NCBI GenBank assembly: GCA_963839365.1
Contig: CAWIUT010000001.1
Location: 372,001 to 436,000, forward strand
Length of the DNA: 64,000 bases
Reading direction: 5' to 3'
DNA from: DASSKA01 sp963839365
GTDB lineage: Bacteria > Actinomycetota > Actinomycetes > Propionibacteriales > Nocardioidaceae
Position numbers and translations under genes: made by a program. Each line of letters begins with the position of its first letter. Position 1 is the stretch's first letter. Shown piece by piece: positions 15,773 to 24,697 of the stretch. The notes under the pieces are model-generated. The model was not told the origin of the DNA. It saw nothing but the letters and a program-made list of their open reading frames with translations, and made no database searches.

Positions 15773-16702
15773 TCACGGCGTGACCAGCCGCAGACCCACG
15801 AGTCCGGGCCAGAACGCGAACAACACGGTCACCGGCAGGATCAGGAACACCACCGGCACCATCATCGCGATCTCCTTGCGCGCGCCCGCCTCGACGAGCT
15901 GGCGACGGCCGGCCTCCCGAACGTCCGCGGCCTGGGCATGCAGCACGTCGACGAGCGGGGTGCCGCGCTCGACCGCGACCGCCATGCCCTCGGCGAAGCG
16001 CGAGACGATCGGCAGACCGGACCGGGCGGCCAGGCCGTCGAGCGCCCGGGGCAGCGGCTCGCCGGTGCGCACCTCGGCGAGCACCCGGGCGAGGTCCTCC
16101 GCCAGCGCTCCGTGCGCGCGGGCGACCACCCGGTCCAGCGCGGCCACCGGCCCCTCCCCCGCGGCCACCCCCAGCGCCAGCAGCTCAGCCACCGCAGGGA
16201 ACTCGACCAGCACCTGTCGCTCCCGCTCGGCCACTCGGGCCGACAGCCGGTTGTCCCGGGCCAGCACACCGAGCACGAAGGCGAGCAGGCACAGCACCAG
16301 CAGCGGCAGCGCCCGGCCGGGCTCCCGCAGCGCGACGAGCAGCGAGACGGCGGCGGCCACGCCGAAGGCGACCAGGCCCCAGGTCACCTGCTGGATGCGG
16401 AACTCCTGGACCGACATGGCCAGGTCAGCGCGGTCCAGCCGCCGACGCACCGATCCGGCACCGCCGAGCACGCGCTCGAGCCGGTCGGCCGCGCCGCGCA
16501 GCGGAGCGCCGAACACCGCCCCGAACGCGGTCCGCGGCCGCGCCGCCGGCACGGGCGCCGGCGCCTGAGGCAGGTCCCGCACGTAGGGCAGCACGCGCTC
16601 GGCCAGCGGCGGCCGGCGCAGCTGCGGCAGCCGCAGGACGGCGACGGCGAGACCGGCGCCTCCCGCCGCGCCCAGCAGGGCACCCCACGCTCCTGGGCTC
16701 AC
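15773..16702 (-). CDS. Type II secretion system F family protein (TadC-like)
   Basis: The 309-residue protein starts at GTG 16702, 4 nt overlapped with the preceding gene. It has an N-terminal helix, a cytoplasmic T2SF domain (residues about 150-260, LVEFPAVAELLALGVAAGEGP ... EVRTGEPLPRAL ... MAVAVERGTPLVDVL) and two C-terminal membrane helices (MMVPVVFLILPVTVLFAFWP). With TadB it forms the inner-membrane platform of the Tad pilus. It is downstream of cpaF and tadB in the operon. Confidence 0.88.
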   Translation of the reverse strand: MSPGAWGALLGAAGGAGLAVAVLRLPQLRRPPLAERVLPYVRDLPQAPAPVPAARPRTAFGAVFGAPLRGAADRLERVLGGAGSVRRRLDRADLAMSVQEFRIQQVTWGLVAFGVAAAVSLLVALREPGRALPLLVLCLLAFVLGVLARDNRLSARVAERERQVLVEFPAVAELLALGVAAGEGPVAALDRVVARAHGALAEDLARVLAEVRTGEPLPRALDGLAARSGLPIVSRFAEGMAVAVERGTPLVDVLHAQAADVREAGRRQLVEAGARKEIAMMVPVVFLILPVTVLFAFWPGLVGLRLVTP

Positions 16703-17550
16703 TCGAGCACCCTCCGGTCCCGGGGCAACCGCCCGATGCGCACCATGAGCCGGTAGGCCACCAGGCAGCTGGCCGCACCGATGCCCAGCACGAGCACGCC
16801 GCCGGGCGAGGCGTAGCGGCTGATGACTGCCCTCTGGAAGCACAGCATCAGCAGCACCAGCCAGGGCGCGGCCACGGCCAGCCGGGCACCGTTGACGGTC
16901 CAGGCCTGGCGGGACTCCAGCTCGGCACGTGTCCGCGCGTCCTCGCGGAGATGCTGCGCCAGCGCCCGGAGCAGCCGGCCGAGGTCTCCGCCACCGACGT
17001 CGCGGGCGATCCGCAGGCCCTCCACCACCCGGTCGCCCACCGGGTCGGCCAGCCGCTCCTTGAGCCGGTCGAGGCTGTCCCCGAACCGGCCGGTGACCTG
17101 GTAGTCGGCGGCGAACACCGCGAACGGCTCGCGCAGCGGCAGGGGGCCGCGCGGGCCGAGCTGCGCCAGCGCCTCGGCGAGCGACATGCCCGCCCGCACC
17201 GCGGAGGCGAGGTTGTCCACCGCCTCCGGCCACACCTCTGCCAGCTCGCGCTGGCGGCGCCGGGCGCGGGCGTTCAGCACCGCGAGGGGAAGGTAGCCGG
17301 CCATCACCGCGAAGGCCGCGGCCACCGGCGCGGTGCCGGACAGCACCTCGATCGCCAGGCCGGCCACCACCGCGCAGCCCGCGCACAGCATCAGCACGCC
17401 GTGTGACGACGTGCCACCCAAACCGGCCCGGTCGAGCAGCTCAGCGAGCCTGCCCTTCCGGACCCGCCGGGTCGCGGCGCGAGGCACCGTGAGGGCCGTC
17501 CACACCAGCACCAGGCCGATCCCGGCTCCCAGACCGACCAGCGCGCCCAT
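16699..17550 (-). CDS. Type II secretion system F family protein (TadB-like)
   Basis: The 283-residue protein begins at ATG 17550, one base after the cpaF stop; an upstream GTG (17562) would overlap cpaF. It shows TadB topology: N-terminal helices, then a T2SF domain (EVWPEAVDNLASAVRAGMSL ... LRALAQHLREDART ... ELESRQAWTVNGAR) and C-terminal membrane helices. It is the platform protein that works with the CpaF ATPase in Tad pilus assembly. Confidence 0.88.
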   Translation of the reverse strand: MGALVGLGAGIGLVLVWTALTVPRAATRRVRKGRLAELLDRAGLGGTSSHGVLMLCAGCAVVAGLAIEVLSGTAPVAAAFAVMAGYLPLAVLNARARRRQRELAEVWPEAVDNLASAVRAGMSLAEALAQLGPRGPLPLREPFAVFAADYQVTGRFGDSLDRLKERLADPVGDRVVEGLRIARDVGGGDLGRLLRALAQHLREDARTRAELESRQAWTVNGARLAVAAPWLVLLMLCFQRAVISRYASPGGVLVLGIGAASCLVAYRLMVRIGRLPRDRRVLE

Positions 17551-17551
17551 C

Positions 17552-18838
17552 TCAGCGCGCACCGTTCAGGAGCGTCGTCAGGTCGAAGCCAACCCGGGCG
17601 TAGCGGTCCGGCCGGGGCGGGACCCCGGTCGCGCGGACCAGCCCCTCCGGGTCCCGGACGAAGACCGGTTCGGTCTCGATGGTGTCCTGCTCCACCCGGC
17701 CGGGCACCGCAACGATCTCGTTGACCCGTCGTACGCCGTCGGTGTCGATCCCCAGGTGCACAACCAGGTCCACCGACGCGGCCACCGTCGGGACCACGAA
17801 CCGTGCGGAGATGTTCTCCCCTGCCAGCAGCGGCAGGGTGCACATCTTGACCAGCGCCTCCCGGGCGCTGTTCGCGTGCAGGCTGGCCATCCCCGGCAAG
17901 CCCGAGTTCAGCGCCAGCAGCAGGTCCAGGCACTCCTCGGAGCGCACCTCCCCGACGATGACCCGCGACGGGCGCATCCGCAGGCTCTCCCGCACCAGGT
18001 CCCGCAGGGTGATCTCGCCGGTGCCCTCCAGGCCACGCTGCCGGGTCTGCATGGCCACCCAGTCCGGGTGGTTGAACCGAAGCTCGAAGACCTCCTCGGC
18101 GGAGATCACCCGTTCCCCACCGGGAATGGCCGCGCCCAAGCAGTTGAGGAGCGTCGTCTTGCCGGCTTGCGTGCCGCCGGCGACCACGATGTTCAGTCCC
18201 GCGACCACGGACGCTTCCAGGAACCGGGCCGCCTGGTCGGTGAGGCTGCCCAGCTCGACCAGATCTCCAAGGCGGGCCGCACGGACCGCGAACTTGCGGA
18301 CGTTGACCGCGCTGAAGCCTCGCGAGATGCCGTCCAGCACCACGTGCAGGCGGTGGCCGCCCGGCAGCATCGCGTCGACGAACGGCTGGGAAAGGTCGAC
18401 CCGGCGACCGCTGCTCTTGAGCATCCGCTCCACCAGCTCCTGCACCTGGGCGGCGCTGAGGATCGTGCTGGTCAGCTCGTGCCGTCCGGCCCGCGCCACG
18501 AACACCCGGCTGGGGTCGTTGATCCAGACCTCCTCGACGGTGGGGTCCTCCAGGTAGCGCTGAAGGGCGCCGAACCCGGAGACCCGCGCCATCAGCTCGG
18601 TGACCGCCTCGTCGTGGTCACCGACCGGCGCCACCGCCCCGGTCAGGCTGCGCTGGTCGTGCTCGGCCAGCAGCCGCTCCGCCAGCGCCTGCACCAAGGC
18701 GGTGTCGCGCTGTGGGTCGATCCCCTCGCGTCGCACTGCGTCGCGCAGCCGGGCGTCGAGGCTCTCCAGCAGCTCGCCGTGCACGTCGGCATAGGTCAGG
18801 TCCATGTCCCCCGCCGTACTCATTCGGACATCCGGCAT
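17552..18838 (-). CDS. CpaF/TadA family secretion ATPase
   Basis: The 428-residue protein from ATG 18838 (in-frame ATGs also at 18823 and 18805) has the type II/IV secretion ATPase core. Walker A is GGTQAGKTT at residues 221-229, with Gln where most CpaF proteins have Gly. The Asp-box region (ISAEEVFELRF), Walker B-like VIVGEVRSEE and the His-box SLHANSAREAL are present. It would power Flp pilus assembly and retraction from the cytosolic face. It heads the Tad operon. The expected CpaE/Ssd-like partner is not adjacent but at 34.3 kb. Confidence 0.92.
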   Translation of the reverse strand: MPDVRMSTAGDMDLTYADVHGELLESLDARLRDAVRREGIDPQRDTALVQALAERLLAEHDQRSLTGAVAPVGDHDEAVTELMARVSGFGALQRYLEDPTVEEVWINDPSRVFVARAGRHELTSTILSAAQVQELVERMLKSSGRRVDLSQPFVDAMLPGGHRLHVVLDGISRGFSAVNVRKFAVRAARLGDLVELGSLTDQAARFLEASVVAGLNIVVAGGTQAGKTTLLNCLGAAIPGGERVISAEEVFELRFNHPDWVAMQTRQRGLEGTGEITLRDLVRESLRMRPSRVIVGEVRSEECLDLLLALNSGLPGMASLHANSAREALVKMCTLPLLAGENISARFVVPTVAASVDLVVHLGIDTDGVRRVNEIVAVPGRVEQDTIETEPVFVRDPEGLVRATGVPPRPDRYARVGFDLTTLLNGAR

Positions 18839-18962
18839 CTTGCCGACGTACCCGGCCGGGCGCCAGACCCGCCTTCGCAGCCTGGGGACGACGTGACTCC
18901 TGTGACGCCAGTGTCGCCGGCGCGCTGCGGCAGCCCCGTCGCTGTCCCCCGGCGGCGGACGT

Positions 18963-19002
18963 GCCGGTTCCGCGAACCTGCCGAAATGCAGGTTTGACCG
19001 GC
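18963..19002. repeat. Nested inverted repeat upstream of the Tad operon
   Basis: AACCTGC (18975-18981) and GCAGGTT (18988-18994) form a 7-bp stem with a 6-nt loop. Outer arms GCCGGT (18963-18968) and ACCGGC (18997-19002) extend the symmetry. It lies about 125 bp before the cpaF start in a 269-bp gap and could be an operator or a leader hairpin for the pilus operon. Confidence 0.4.
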
Positions 19003-19042
19003 GGACGACGGGGAACGATCCGGGTGCTTGGTGCAGCGACAG

Positions 19043-19093
19043 GAGCGGGTCCCGCCGTTTCTCGGGAACGCCGGGACCCGCCGGGACCCGCTC
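19043..19093 (-). terminator. Terminator-like inverted repeat after the LigD polymerase gene
   Basis: GAGCGGGTCCCG (19043-19054) and CGGGACCCGCTC (19082-19093) are perfect 12-bp arms. A further copy of CGGGACCCG (19072-19080) is nested inside, allowing an alternative fold. It begins 15 bp after the leftward stop at 19108. There is no U-tract, as is common in actinobacteria. Confidence 0.55.
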
Positions 19094-19107
19094 GCCGGCC
19101 GGGGATC

Positions 19108-20022
19108 TCAGCCGCGGCCCAGCAGCTCCGCGAACACGTCCCCGTCGACGTCGAGCCGCTCGAGCATCTCCTGCAGCCCGACCTGACGCAGCCCGTTCTG
19201 CTTCGCGGCGCCGTGCTCCACCTCGTCCCAGGTGCGTGGCGCCGCGACCTGCGGCGCGGGGGTACCACGCAGCGAGTAGGGCGTGATGGTGGTCTTCGCA
19301 GCGGTGTTCTGGCTCCAGTCCAGCAGCACCTTGCCGGAGCGCACCGACTTGCTCATCTTCCAGACCACGAGATCGGGCTCCTCCTCGGCCAGCTCCCGGG
19401 CGACCCGCTGGGCACGGTCCCGCACCGCCTCCGCGTTCTCCCGGCCGGGCAGCGCGGCGTACAGGTGCAGGCCCTTGCTGCCGCTGGTCACCGGCGCCGT
19501 CGCCAGTCCCTCGTCGGACAGCCGGTCGCGAACCAGGAGCGCGACGCGGCTGCACTCGTGCAGCCCCGCAGGGGCCCCGGGGTCGAGGTCGATCACCAAC
19601 CGGTCAGGGTTGGTCGGCTGGTGGTTGCGCCCGAACCGCCACTGCGGCACGTGCAGCTCCAGGGAGCCGAGGTTCACCAGGTAGGTCAGCGCGTCGACGC
19701 CGTCGATCACCGGATAGGTCACCGTGTCGCCGCTGCCTCGCGAGCCGCTGGAGGGCACCGGCACCGACGTGAGCCAGCCCGGCGCGCCCGAGGGCAGGTT
19801 CTTCTCGAAGAACCGTCCCGCGCCGGTGCCGTCGGGCCAGCGGATCCGGGTCACCGGCCGGTCCGCGAGGTGGGGAAGCAGCGCGGCGGCGGCCTGGGCG
19901 TAGTAGTGCAGCACCTCCCCCTTGGTGGTCCCCGTCTCCGGGTACATCACCTTGTCCAGGTTGCTGATCCGCATCGTGCGGCCGTCCACCTTGACGGTCA
20001 GCTCGGAGCGCTCGTCGGCCAC
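19108..20022 (-). CDS. ligD: Non-homologous end-joining polymerase, LigD polymerase domain
   Basis: The 304-residue protein is the stand-alone LigD-Pol (archaeo-eukaryotic primase) domain. Catalytic acidic motif DLDPG, the SGSKGLHLY motif and the C-terminal DWSQNTAAKTTI block are characteristic. In bacterial NHEJ this domain adds ribo- or deoxynucleotides at break ends and helps alignment. It begins immediately after the ligase stop (TGAGTG), so the two are translationally linked, as a split version of the fused mycobacterial LigD. No LigD nuclease (3'-phosphoesterase) domain is encoded here. Confidence 0.93.
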   Translation of the reverse strand: MADERSELTVKVDGRTMRISNLDKVMYPETGTTKGEVLHYYAQAAAALLPHLADRPVTRIRWPDGTGAGRFFEKNLPSGAPGWLTSVPVPSSGSRGSGDTVTYPVIDGVDALTYLVNLGSLELHVPQWRFGRNHQPTNPDRLVIDLDPGAPAGLHECSRVALLVRDRLSDEGLATAPVTSGSKGLHLYAALPGRENAEAVRDRAQRVARELAEEEPDLVVWKMSKSVRSGKVLLDWSQNTAAKTTITPYSLRGTPAPQVAAPRTWDEVEHGAAKQNGLRQVGLQEMLERLDVDGDVFAELLGRG

Positions 20023-20973
20023 TCAGCCCTCCTTCGTCGCCTCGAGGTCGGCGGGTGACAGGTCCGACCGCACCCCCAGGTAGCTCGGCTGCCGCAGCCG
20101 GCCGCCGGCGGTCACTCCGAGGGACGCCACGTCGACCACCACCTCGGGACGTACCCAGACCGCGCCCCGGGCATCCACCCGGGGCACCGGGGTCGCGAAC
20201 GGCGGCTTCCCGGCCTGCAGCGGCTCGAGCAGGTCCTGAAGCCGCTCGCCCTCCCGGCCGGCGATGCCGCTGCCGACCCGCCCGCGGAACACCAGCCCGG
20301 CCGTCCCGGGCTCACCGACCAGCACCGCGCCCAGACGGGTGCGGCTGTCGGTCTCGTAGCGCCACCCCCCGACGACGTACGAGGTGGCGTCCCGGTGCGG
20401 GAACTTCAGCCAGTCCGTGCTGCGCCGGCCCGGGTGGTAGCGCGCCGTGCGCTTCTTGCTGACCACCCCCTCCAGGCCCCGCTCAGCGGTCGCGGCCAGC
20501 AGGCTCCGCCCGTCGTCGTACGTCGGAGGCACCTGCCAGTGCGGACCGGCCAGGTGCAGCGACTCGAGCACCGCCCGACGATCCTTCCAGGGGCGGTTGG
20601 TCAGCGCGCGGTCGTCGAGCCGGAGGATGTCGAACACCATGAGGGTGACCGGGTTGCTGCGGGTGAGCGTCTCGGCGCGACGCGGGTCACGCACGTGCAT
20701 CCGGTCGGCGATCGCGGCGAAGGTGGGGATGCCGTCCGCGAATGCGACCACCTCCCCGTCCAGCAGCATCGCGTGGTCCCCGGCCCCGGCAGCGGCCACC
20801 AGACCCCGAAGCTCGGGGAAGGCCAGGGTGACGTCGTTCTCGTTGCGGGAACCGATGACCAGGCTCGTCGGGGACACCTCGACAAGCACCCGCATGCCGT
20901 CCCATTTCACCTCGTGCACCCACTCCGGTCCGGTGGGGACCTCGGTTCCACGGGTAGCCAGCATCGGGCGCAT
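20023..20973 (-). CDS. ATP-dependent DNA ligase, LigD ligase domain
   Basis: From MRPMLATRGT at 20973 (in-frame ATG also at 20988) the protein has 316 residues. The nucleotidyltransferase motif EVKWDGMR contains the adenylation Lys23; LDGEVVAF and EGVVSKK are motifs III and IV/V. An OB-fold follows (residues about 205-310). It seals nicks at joined double-strand breaks using ATP. It is followed directly by the polymerase domain gene and divergent from ku, making a complete split NHEJ unit. Confidence 0.93.
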   Translation of the reverse strand: MRPMLATRGTEVPTGPEWVHEVKWDGMRVLVEVSPTSLVIGSRNENDVTLAFPELRGLVAAAGAGDHAMLLDGEVVAFADGIPTFAAIADRMHVRDPRRAETLTRSNPVTLMVFDILRLDDRALTNRPWKDRRAVLESLHLAGPHWQVPPTYDDGRSLLAATAERGLEGVVSKKRTARYHPGRRSTDWLKFPHRDATSYVVGGWRYETDSRTRLGAVLVGEPGTAGLVFRGRVGSGIAGREGERLQDLLEPLQAGKPPFATPVPRVDARGAVWVRPEVVVDVASLGVTAGGRLRQPSYLGVRSDLSPADLEATKEG

Positions 20974-21039
20974 GGGTACATCCTGCATGCTGTGGGTACG
21001 AGCCTGCCCACCGATGTCACCGAGGACAGGAGCGAACCC

Positions 21040-22011
21040 GTGCGTGCGATCTGGAAGGGCGCCGTCTCCTTCGGTCTGGTCAGCGTGCCGGTGAAGCTCT
21101 ATGCCGCCACCGAGAACCACGACATCTCGTTCCGGCAGGTGCACGCCAAGGACGGCGGCCGGATCCGCTACCAGCGGGTGTGCAGCCTGGACGGTGAGGA
21201 GGTTCCCTACGCGGACATCGCCAAGGGCTACGAGACCGAGGACGGACAGATGGTGGTCCTCGACGACGATGACCTCGCCGAGCTGCCGGCCAGCAGCAGC
21301 CGCGAGATCAGCGTGGAGAAGTTCGTGCCCAGCGACCAGATCGACCCGATGGCGCTGGAACGGTCCTACTACCTGGAGCCGGACAAGGCGGCCGCCAAGC
21401 CCTACGCCCTGCTGCGGGAGGCACTCGTCGAGACCGACCGCGTCGCGGTCGTCACGGTGTCGCTACGGACCCGGATGACCACCGCCATCCTCCGGGTTCG
21501 CGCCGACGTGATCGTGATGCAGACCCTGATCTGGCCCGACGAGATCCGCACCCCGGACTTCGGCGGGCTCGAGGCCACCGAGCAGGCCGCCACAGAGCAG
21601 GAACTGAAGATGGCTCGGCTGCTGGTGGATGCGCTGGCCGGGGACTACGAGCCGAGCGACTACGAGGACGACTACCGCAACGCGGTCGAGGCACTGGTGC
21701 AGGCCAAGCTGGAGGGCGGCGAGGTGCGCCACCAGCCGGCACCGGAGCCGGAGACCGGCGAGGTGGTCGACCTGCTGGCGGCGCTGCAGCGCAGCGTGGA
21801 CGCCGCGAAGGGCTCCCGCGGCGGGAGCGAGGAGCCGCAGAAGAAGGCCACCTCGAAGAGCTCCCCGAGCAAGAAGCCCACCGCGAGCAGGTCTACCGCC
21901 AAGAAGTCGGCCAGCAGGAAGCCCCCCGCCAAGAAGGCCCCCGACAAGAAGTCGACGGCCAAGAAGTCGACAGCCAAGAAGGAGACCACCCGGCGGAAGA
22001 AGGCCAGCTAG
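21040..22011 (+). CDS. ku: Ku protein
   Basis: The 323-residue protein starts at GTG 21040 with CAGGAG 8 nt upstream. The Ku core runs from VRAIWKGAVSFGLVSVPVKLY to about residue 255, including the RYQRVCSLDGEEVPY and SYYLEPDKAAAKPY blocks. A Lys/Ser-rich tail of about 60 residues (KKATSKSSPSKKPTAS and repeats of KK-S-TAKKS) follows, as in the extended Ku proteins of mycobacteria and streptomycetes, where the tail binds DNA. Ku homodimers ring DNA ends and recruit LigD. The stop TAG lies in a CTAG shared with the convergent amidase gene. Confidence 0.96.
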   Translation: MRAIWKGAVSFGLVSVPVKLYAATENHDISFRQVHAKDGGRIRYQRVCSLDGEEVPYADIAKGYETEDGQMVVLDDDDLAELPASSSREISVEKFVPSDQIDPMALERSYYLEPDKAAAKPYALLREALVETDRVAVVTVSLRTRMTTAILRVRADVIVMQTLIWPDEIRTPDFGGLEATEQAATEQELKMARLLVDALAGDYEPSDYEDDYRNAVEALVQAKLEGGEVRHQPAPEPETGEVVDLLAALQRSVDAAKGSRGGSEEPQKKATSKSSPSKKPTASRSTAKKSASRKPPAKKAPDKKSTAKKSTAKKETTRRKKAS

Positions 22012-23405
22012 AGCTCCGGGGTGGCGTCCGCCCAGGGCCGCTCCCGTTCCAGCTGCGCCGCCAGCGAGAGCAGGGTCGGCTCGTCGTGCGGCCGGCCGAC
22101 CAGCTGCACGGCGAGCGGGAGCCCGTCCGCGGCGAAGCCGGCGGGCACCGAGGCGGCCGGGTTGCCGACCACGTTCCAGATCGCCGAGTAGGCGATCATC
22201 GGCATCGCCGACCAGGCCGCCCGGACCGGTCCGGTCCCGTCGAGCACCCCGATCCGCGGCGGGCGGCGCGCGATGGCCGGGGTCAGCAGCACGTCACAGC
22301 GGTCGAAGACCCGGTTCACCGTGGCTGCGGCCCGCTCCCCGTGCCGCATCGCCCACTCCACCACCGGTCGGCGTGCCCAGGCGCCCAGCCGGGCCGTCTG
22401 CCGGGTCCGGCGCTCGGCCAGCTCCGGGTGCTGCGCCACCCCGAGCCCGCTGCGGACGCCGCCGAAGAACTGCGGCACGAACGCGGCGGTCACGTCCGGG
22501 TAGGCCGGGTCGACCTCCTCCACCTGGTGGCCGAGTCGGGCCAGCAGGTCCGCGGTCTCCTGCACTGCCTGGACGTGCTCCGGGCAGGGCCGCACCCCGC
22601 GCACCGCGGAGCGGGTCGACCACCCCACGCGCAGCCGGCGCGGCTCGGCCTCGACCGCGGCCACGAACGACCCCGTGGTCTCCTCGGCGCGGAACCGGTC
22701 GCCCGGCTCGGCACCGCGGATCGCGTCGTAGACCAGCGCGGAGTCCCGCACCGCACGGGTCAGCGGGCCCGCCGTGCCCAGCGCCCACCACACGTGCGGC
22801 TGCGGGTCGAGGCTGACGCGGCCTCGCTGGGGCTTCAGACCGAACAGCCCGCAGCAGGCGGCGGGGATCCGGATCGACCCGCCGCCGTCGCCGCCGATCC
22901 CGGCGGCAACCAGACCGGCCGCCACCGCGGCCGCAGTCCCGCCGCTGGATCCGCCGGTGGACCGCTGCGGGTCCCACGGGTTCCGGGTCACCCCGTGCGC
23001 GGCCGACTCGGTGAAGGGCCACTGCCCGAACTCGGGCATGTTCGTCTTGCCGACCACGACCGCGCCGGCAGCACGCAGCCGGCGCACCAGGGCGGCATCC
23101 CGGGCTGCAGGGCGGGAGTTCACCCGGCCACCGTGCGTCGTCACCGCCCCCGCGACGTCGACCTCCTCCTTGATTGCCAACGGCACCCCGTGCAGCGGAC
23201 CACGCTGGTCCTCGGCTGTCGCGTCACGGGTCCGCGCCTCGGCGAGGGCGGCCTCGGCGAGCACGATCGTGAACGCGTTCAGCCGTCCGTCGTACCGCTG
23301 GATGCGACGCAGCACGGCCTCGGTGAGCTCCTGAGAGCTGACCTCTCCCACGCGTATCGCGGCAGCCTGGCCACCAAGGCCGGCCCAGTGCAGCTGCTCT
23401 TCCAT
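22008..23405 (-). CDS. Amidase (amidase signature family)
   Basis: The 465-residue protein starts at ATG 23405 with an AGGGGA ribosome site. The Ser-cisSer-Lys triad is visible: Lys79 (IKEE), cis-Ser154 in STGGSSGG and the nucleophile Ser177 in GGGSIRIPA. It hydrolyses an amide bond of an unknown substrate in the cytosol. It follows the M20 peptidase gene by 23 bp in an apparent operon with NAD-glutamate dehydrogenase, so a role in amino-acid or peptide nitrogen use is plausible. It ends in the shared CTAG with ku. Confidence 0.9.
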   Translation of the reverse strand: MEEQLHWAGLGGQAAAIRVGEVSSQELTEAVLRRIQRYDGRLNAFTIVLAEAALAEARTRDATAEDQRGPLHGVPLAIKEEVDVAGAVTTHGGRVNSRPAARDAALVRRLRAAGAVVVGKTNMPEFGQWPFTESAAHGVTRNPWDPQRSTGGSSGGTAAAVAAGLVAAGIGGDGGGSIRIPAACCGLFGLKPQRGRVSLDPQPHVWWALGTAGPLTRAVRDSALVYDAIRGAEPGDRFRAEETTGSFVAAVEAEPRRLRVGWSTRSAVRGVRPCPEHVQAVQETADLLARLGHQVEEVDPAYPDVTAAFVPQFFGGVRSGLGVAQHPELAERRTRQTARLGAWARRPVVEWAMRHGERAAATVNRVFDRCDVLLTPAIARRPPRIGVLDGTGPVRAAWSAMPMIAYSAIWNVVGNPAASVPAGFAADGLPLAVQLVGRPHDEPTLLSLAAQLERERPWADATPEL

Positions 23406-23428
23406 CCCGATCCCCTGCCGAACGACGG

Positions 23429-24697
23429 TCAGGCCACCCCGCACCGGCGCAGCGTGAGCACGGTCAACGCCCGGGTGACCCGGGCCAGCTCGTCGAGGTC
23501 GACGTGCTCGGACGCCCCGTGCGCGACCCGGATGTCGCCCGGACCGTAGTGCAGGGTGGGGATGCCTCCGATGCCGGCGTACAGGCGAAGGTCGCTGCCG
23601 TACACCTCGGCGCCGAGCGCCGGCGCGTTCCCACCGACGGAGGTGACCGCCTCGGTCACCTCGCCGGCCAGCGGATGGTCGGGGTCGATCCGACCGCTCG
23701 CGAACTGGCCGCCGGGCCAGGTCACCACCGGGCGGTTCTCGCGCAGCCACGGGTCCTCGAGGCTGGCCTCGGTCACCGCATCCTCCAGGGCCAGCCGCGT
23801 GTGCCGTGGGTCCTCGTCCAAGACGACGCCGATCCGGCCCTCGGCGACCAGCTTGTCCGGCACGTTGCTGGCCCACTCGCCGGCGCTCACCATCCCGATG
23901 GACAGCGCGTACGGAAGGTCGCTGTCGAACAGCCGGTCCACATCCTTGTTGCGGGCGGTCTCCAGCGCCGCGAGCGCACGGTAGACCGGCAGGAACGCCT
24001 CGAACGCGCTGAAGCCCTCGCGGCGCATGCTGCCGTGCGCGGAGCGGCCGGCCACCTCGATGCGGAACGTGAGCGCGCCGGCGGTCGCCGTCACGATCCG
24101 TCCGCTGGTCGGTTCGGTGATCACCGCGGCGTCGCCCCGGTGACCGCGACGCAGGGTCGCGAACGCGCCCAGGCCGCCGTCCTCCTCGCCGATCACGCAG
24201 TGTGCCGCCAGCGGCCGTTCGAGCGTGATCCCGGCCGAGCGCAGGGTCGCCAGCACGGCGAGGTTCGCCGCCACCCCCGCCTTCATGTCGCAGGCACCGC
24301 GCCCGAACAGCACGTTCTCCCGGATCTCCGCGGAGAACGGGTCGCTGCCCTGCCAGGTCTCCGGGTCGCCGGGCGGCACCACATCGAGGTGCCCTTGCAG
24401 GATCAGCGCAGGGACGCCCTCGCCCGCGGTGGTGCCCACGACGCCGACCGCCTGGCTCCGCACCGCCTCGGCACCCGGGAACCACGGGTCCTCGGCAAGC
24501 TCGTCGAGCTGGATGTCCCACCGGTCCACCTCGACGTCCAACGCGGCCAGCATGGCGGCGGCGGTCTCCTGCACCTCGAGCTCCGCGTCGCTGCCCCCCA
24601 CGCTGGGGATGCGGACCAGCGTGGCCAGCGTGTCGGCGAGAGCGTCCTCGTCGAGGTGCTCGAGGACGCGCCGCTCCTGCGGGGTCAGCTCGCTCAC
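23429..24697 (-). CDS. M20 family metallopeptidase (ArgE/DapE/ACY1-like)
   Basis: The 422-residue protein has the metal ligands His103 and Asp105-type motif GHLDVVPPGD, the bridging Asp137 (GRGACDMKAG) and the catalytic Glu171 with Glu172 (GEEDGGLGA). Other blocks (AGRSAHGS) and a C-terminal His (HGASEHVD) complete the ArgE/DapE fold. It would deacylate or cut an amino-acid derivative. Its GTG overlaps the stop of the glutamate dehydrogenase gene by 4 nt (GTGA), indicating translational coupling in a catabolic operon. Confidence 0.9.
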   Translation of the reverse strand: MSELTPQERRVLEHLDEDALADTLATLVRIPSVGGSDAELEVQETAAAMLAALDVEVDRWDIQLDELAEDPWFPGAEAVRSQAVGVVGTTAGEGVPALILQGHLDVVPPGDPETWQGSDPFSAEIRENVLFGRGACDMKAGVAANLAVLATLRSAGITLERPLAAHCVIGEEDGGLGAFATLRRGHRGDAAVITEPTSGRIVTATAGALTFRIEVAGRSAHGSMRREGFSAFEAFLPVYRALAALETARNKDVDRLFDSDLPYALSIGMVSAGEWASNVPDKLVAEGRIGVVLDEDPRHTRLALEDAVTEASLEDPWLRENRPVVTWPGGQFASGRIDPDHPLAGEVTEAVTSVGGNAPALGAEVYGSDLRLYAGIGGIPTLHYGPGDIRVAHGASEHVDLDELARVTRALTVLTLRRCGVA

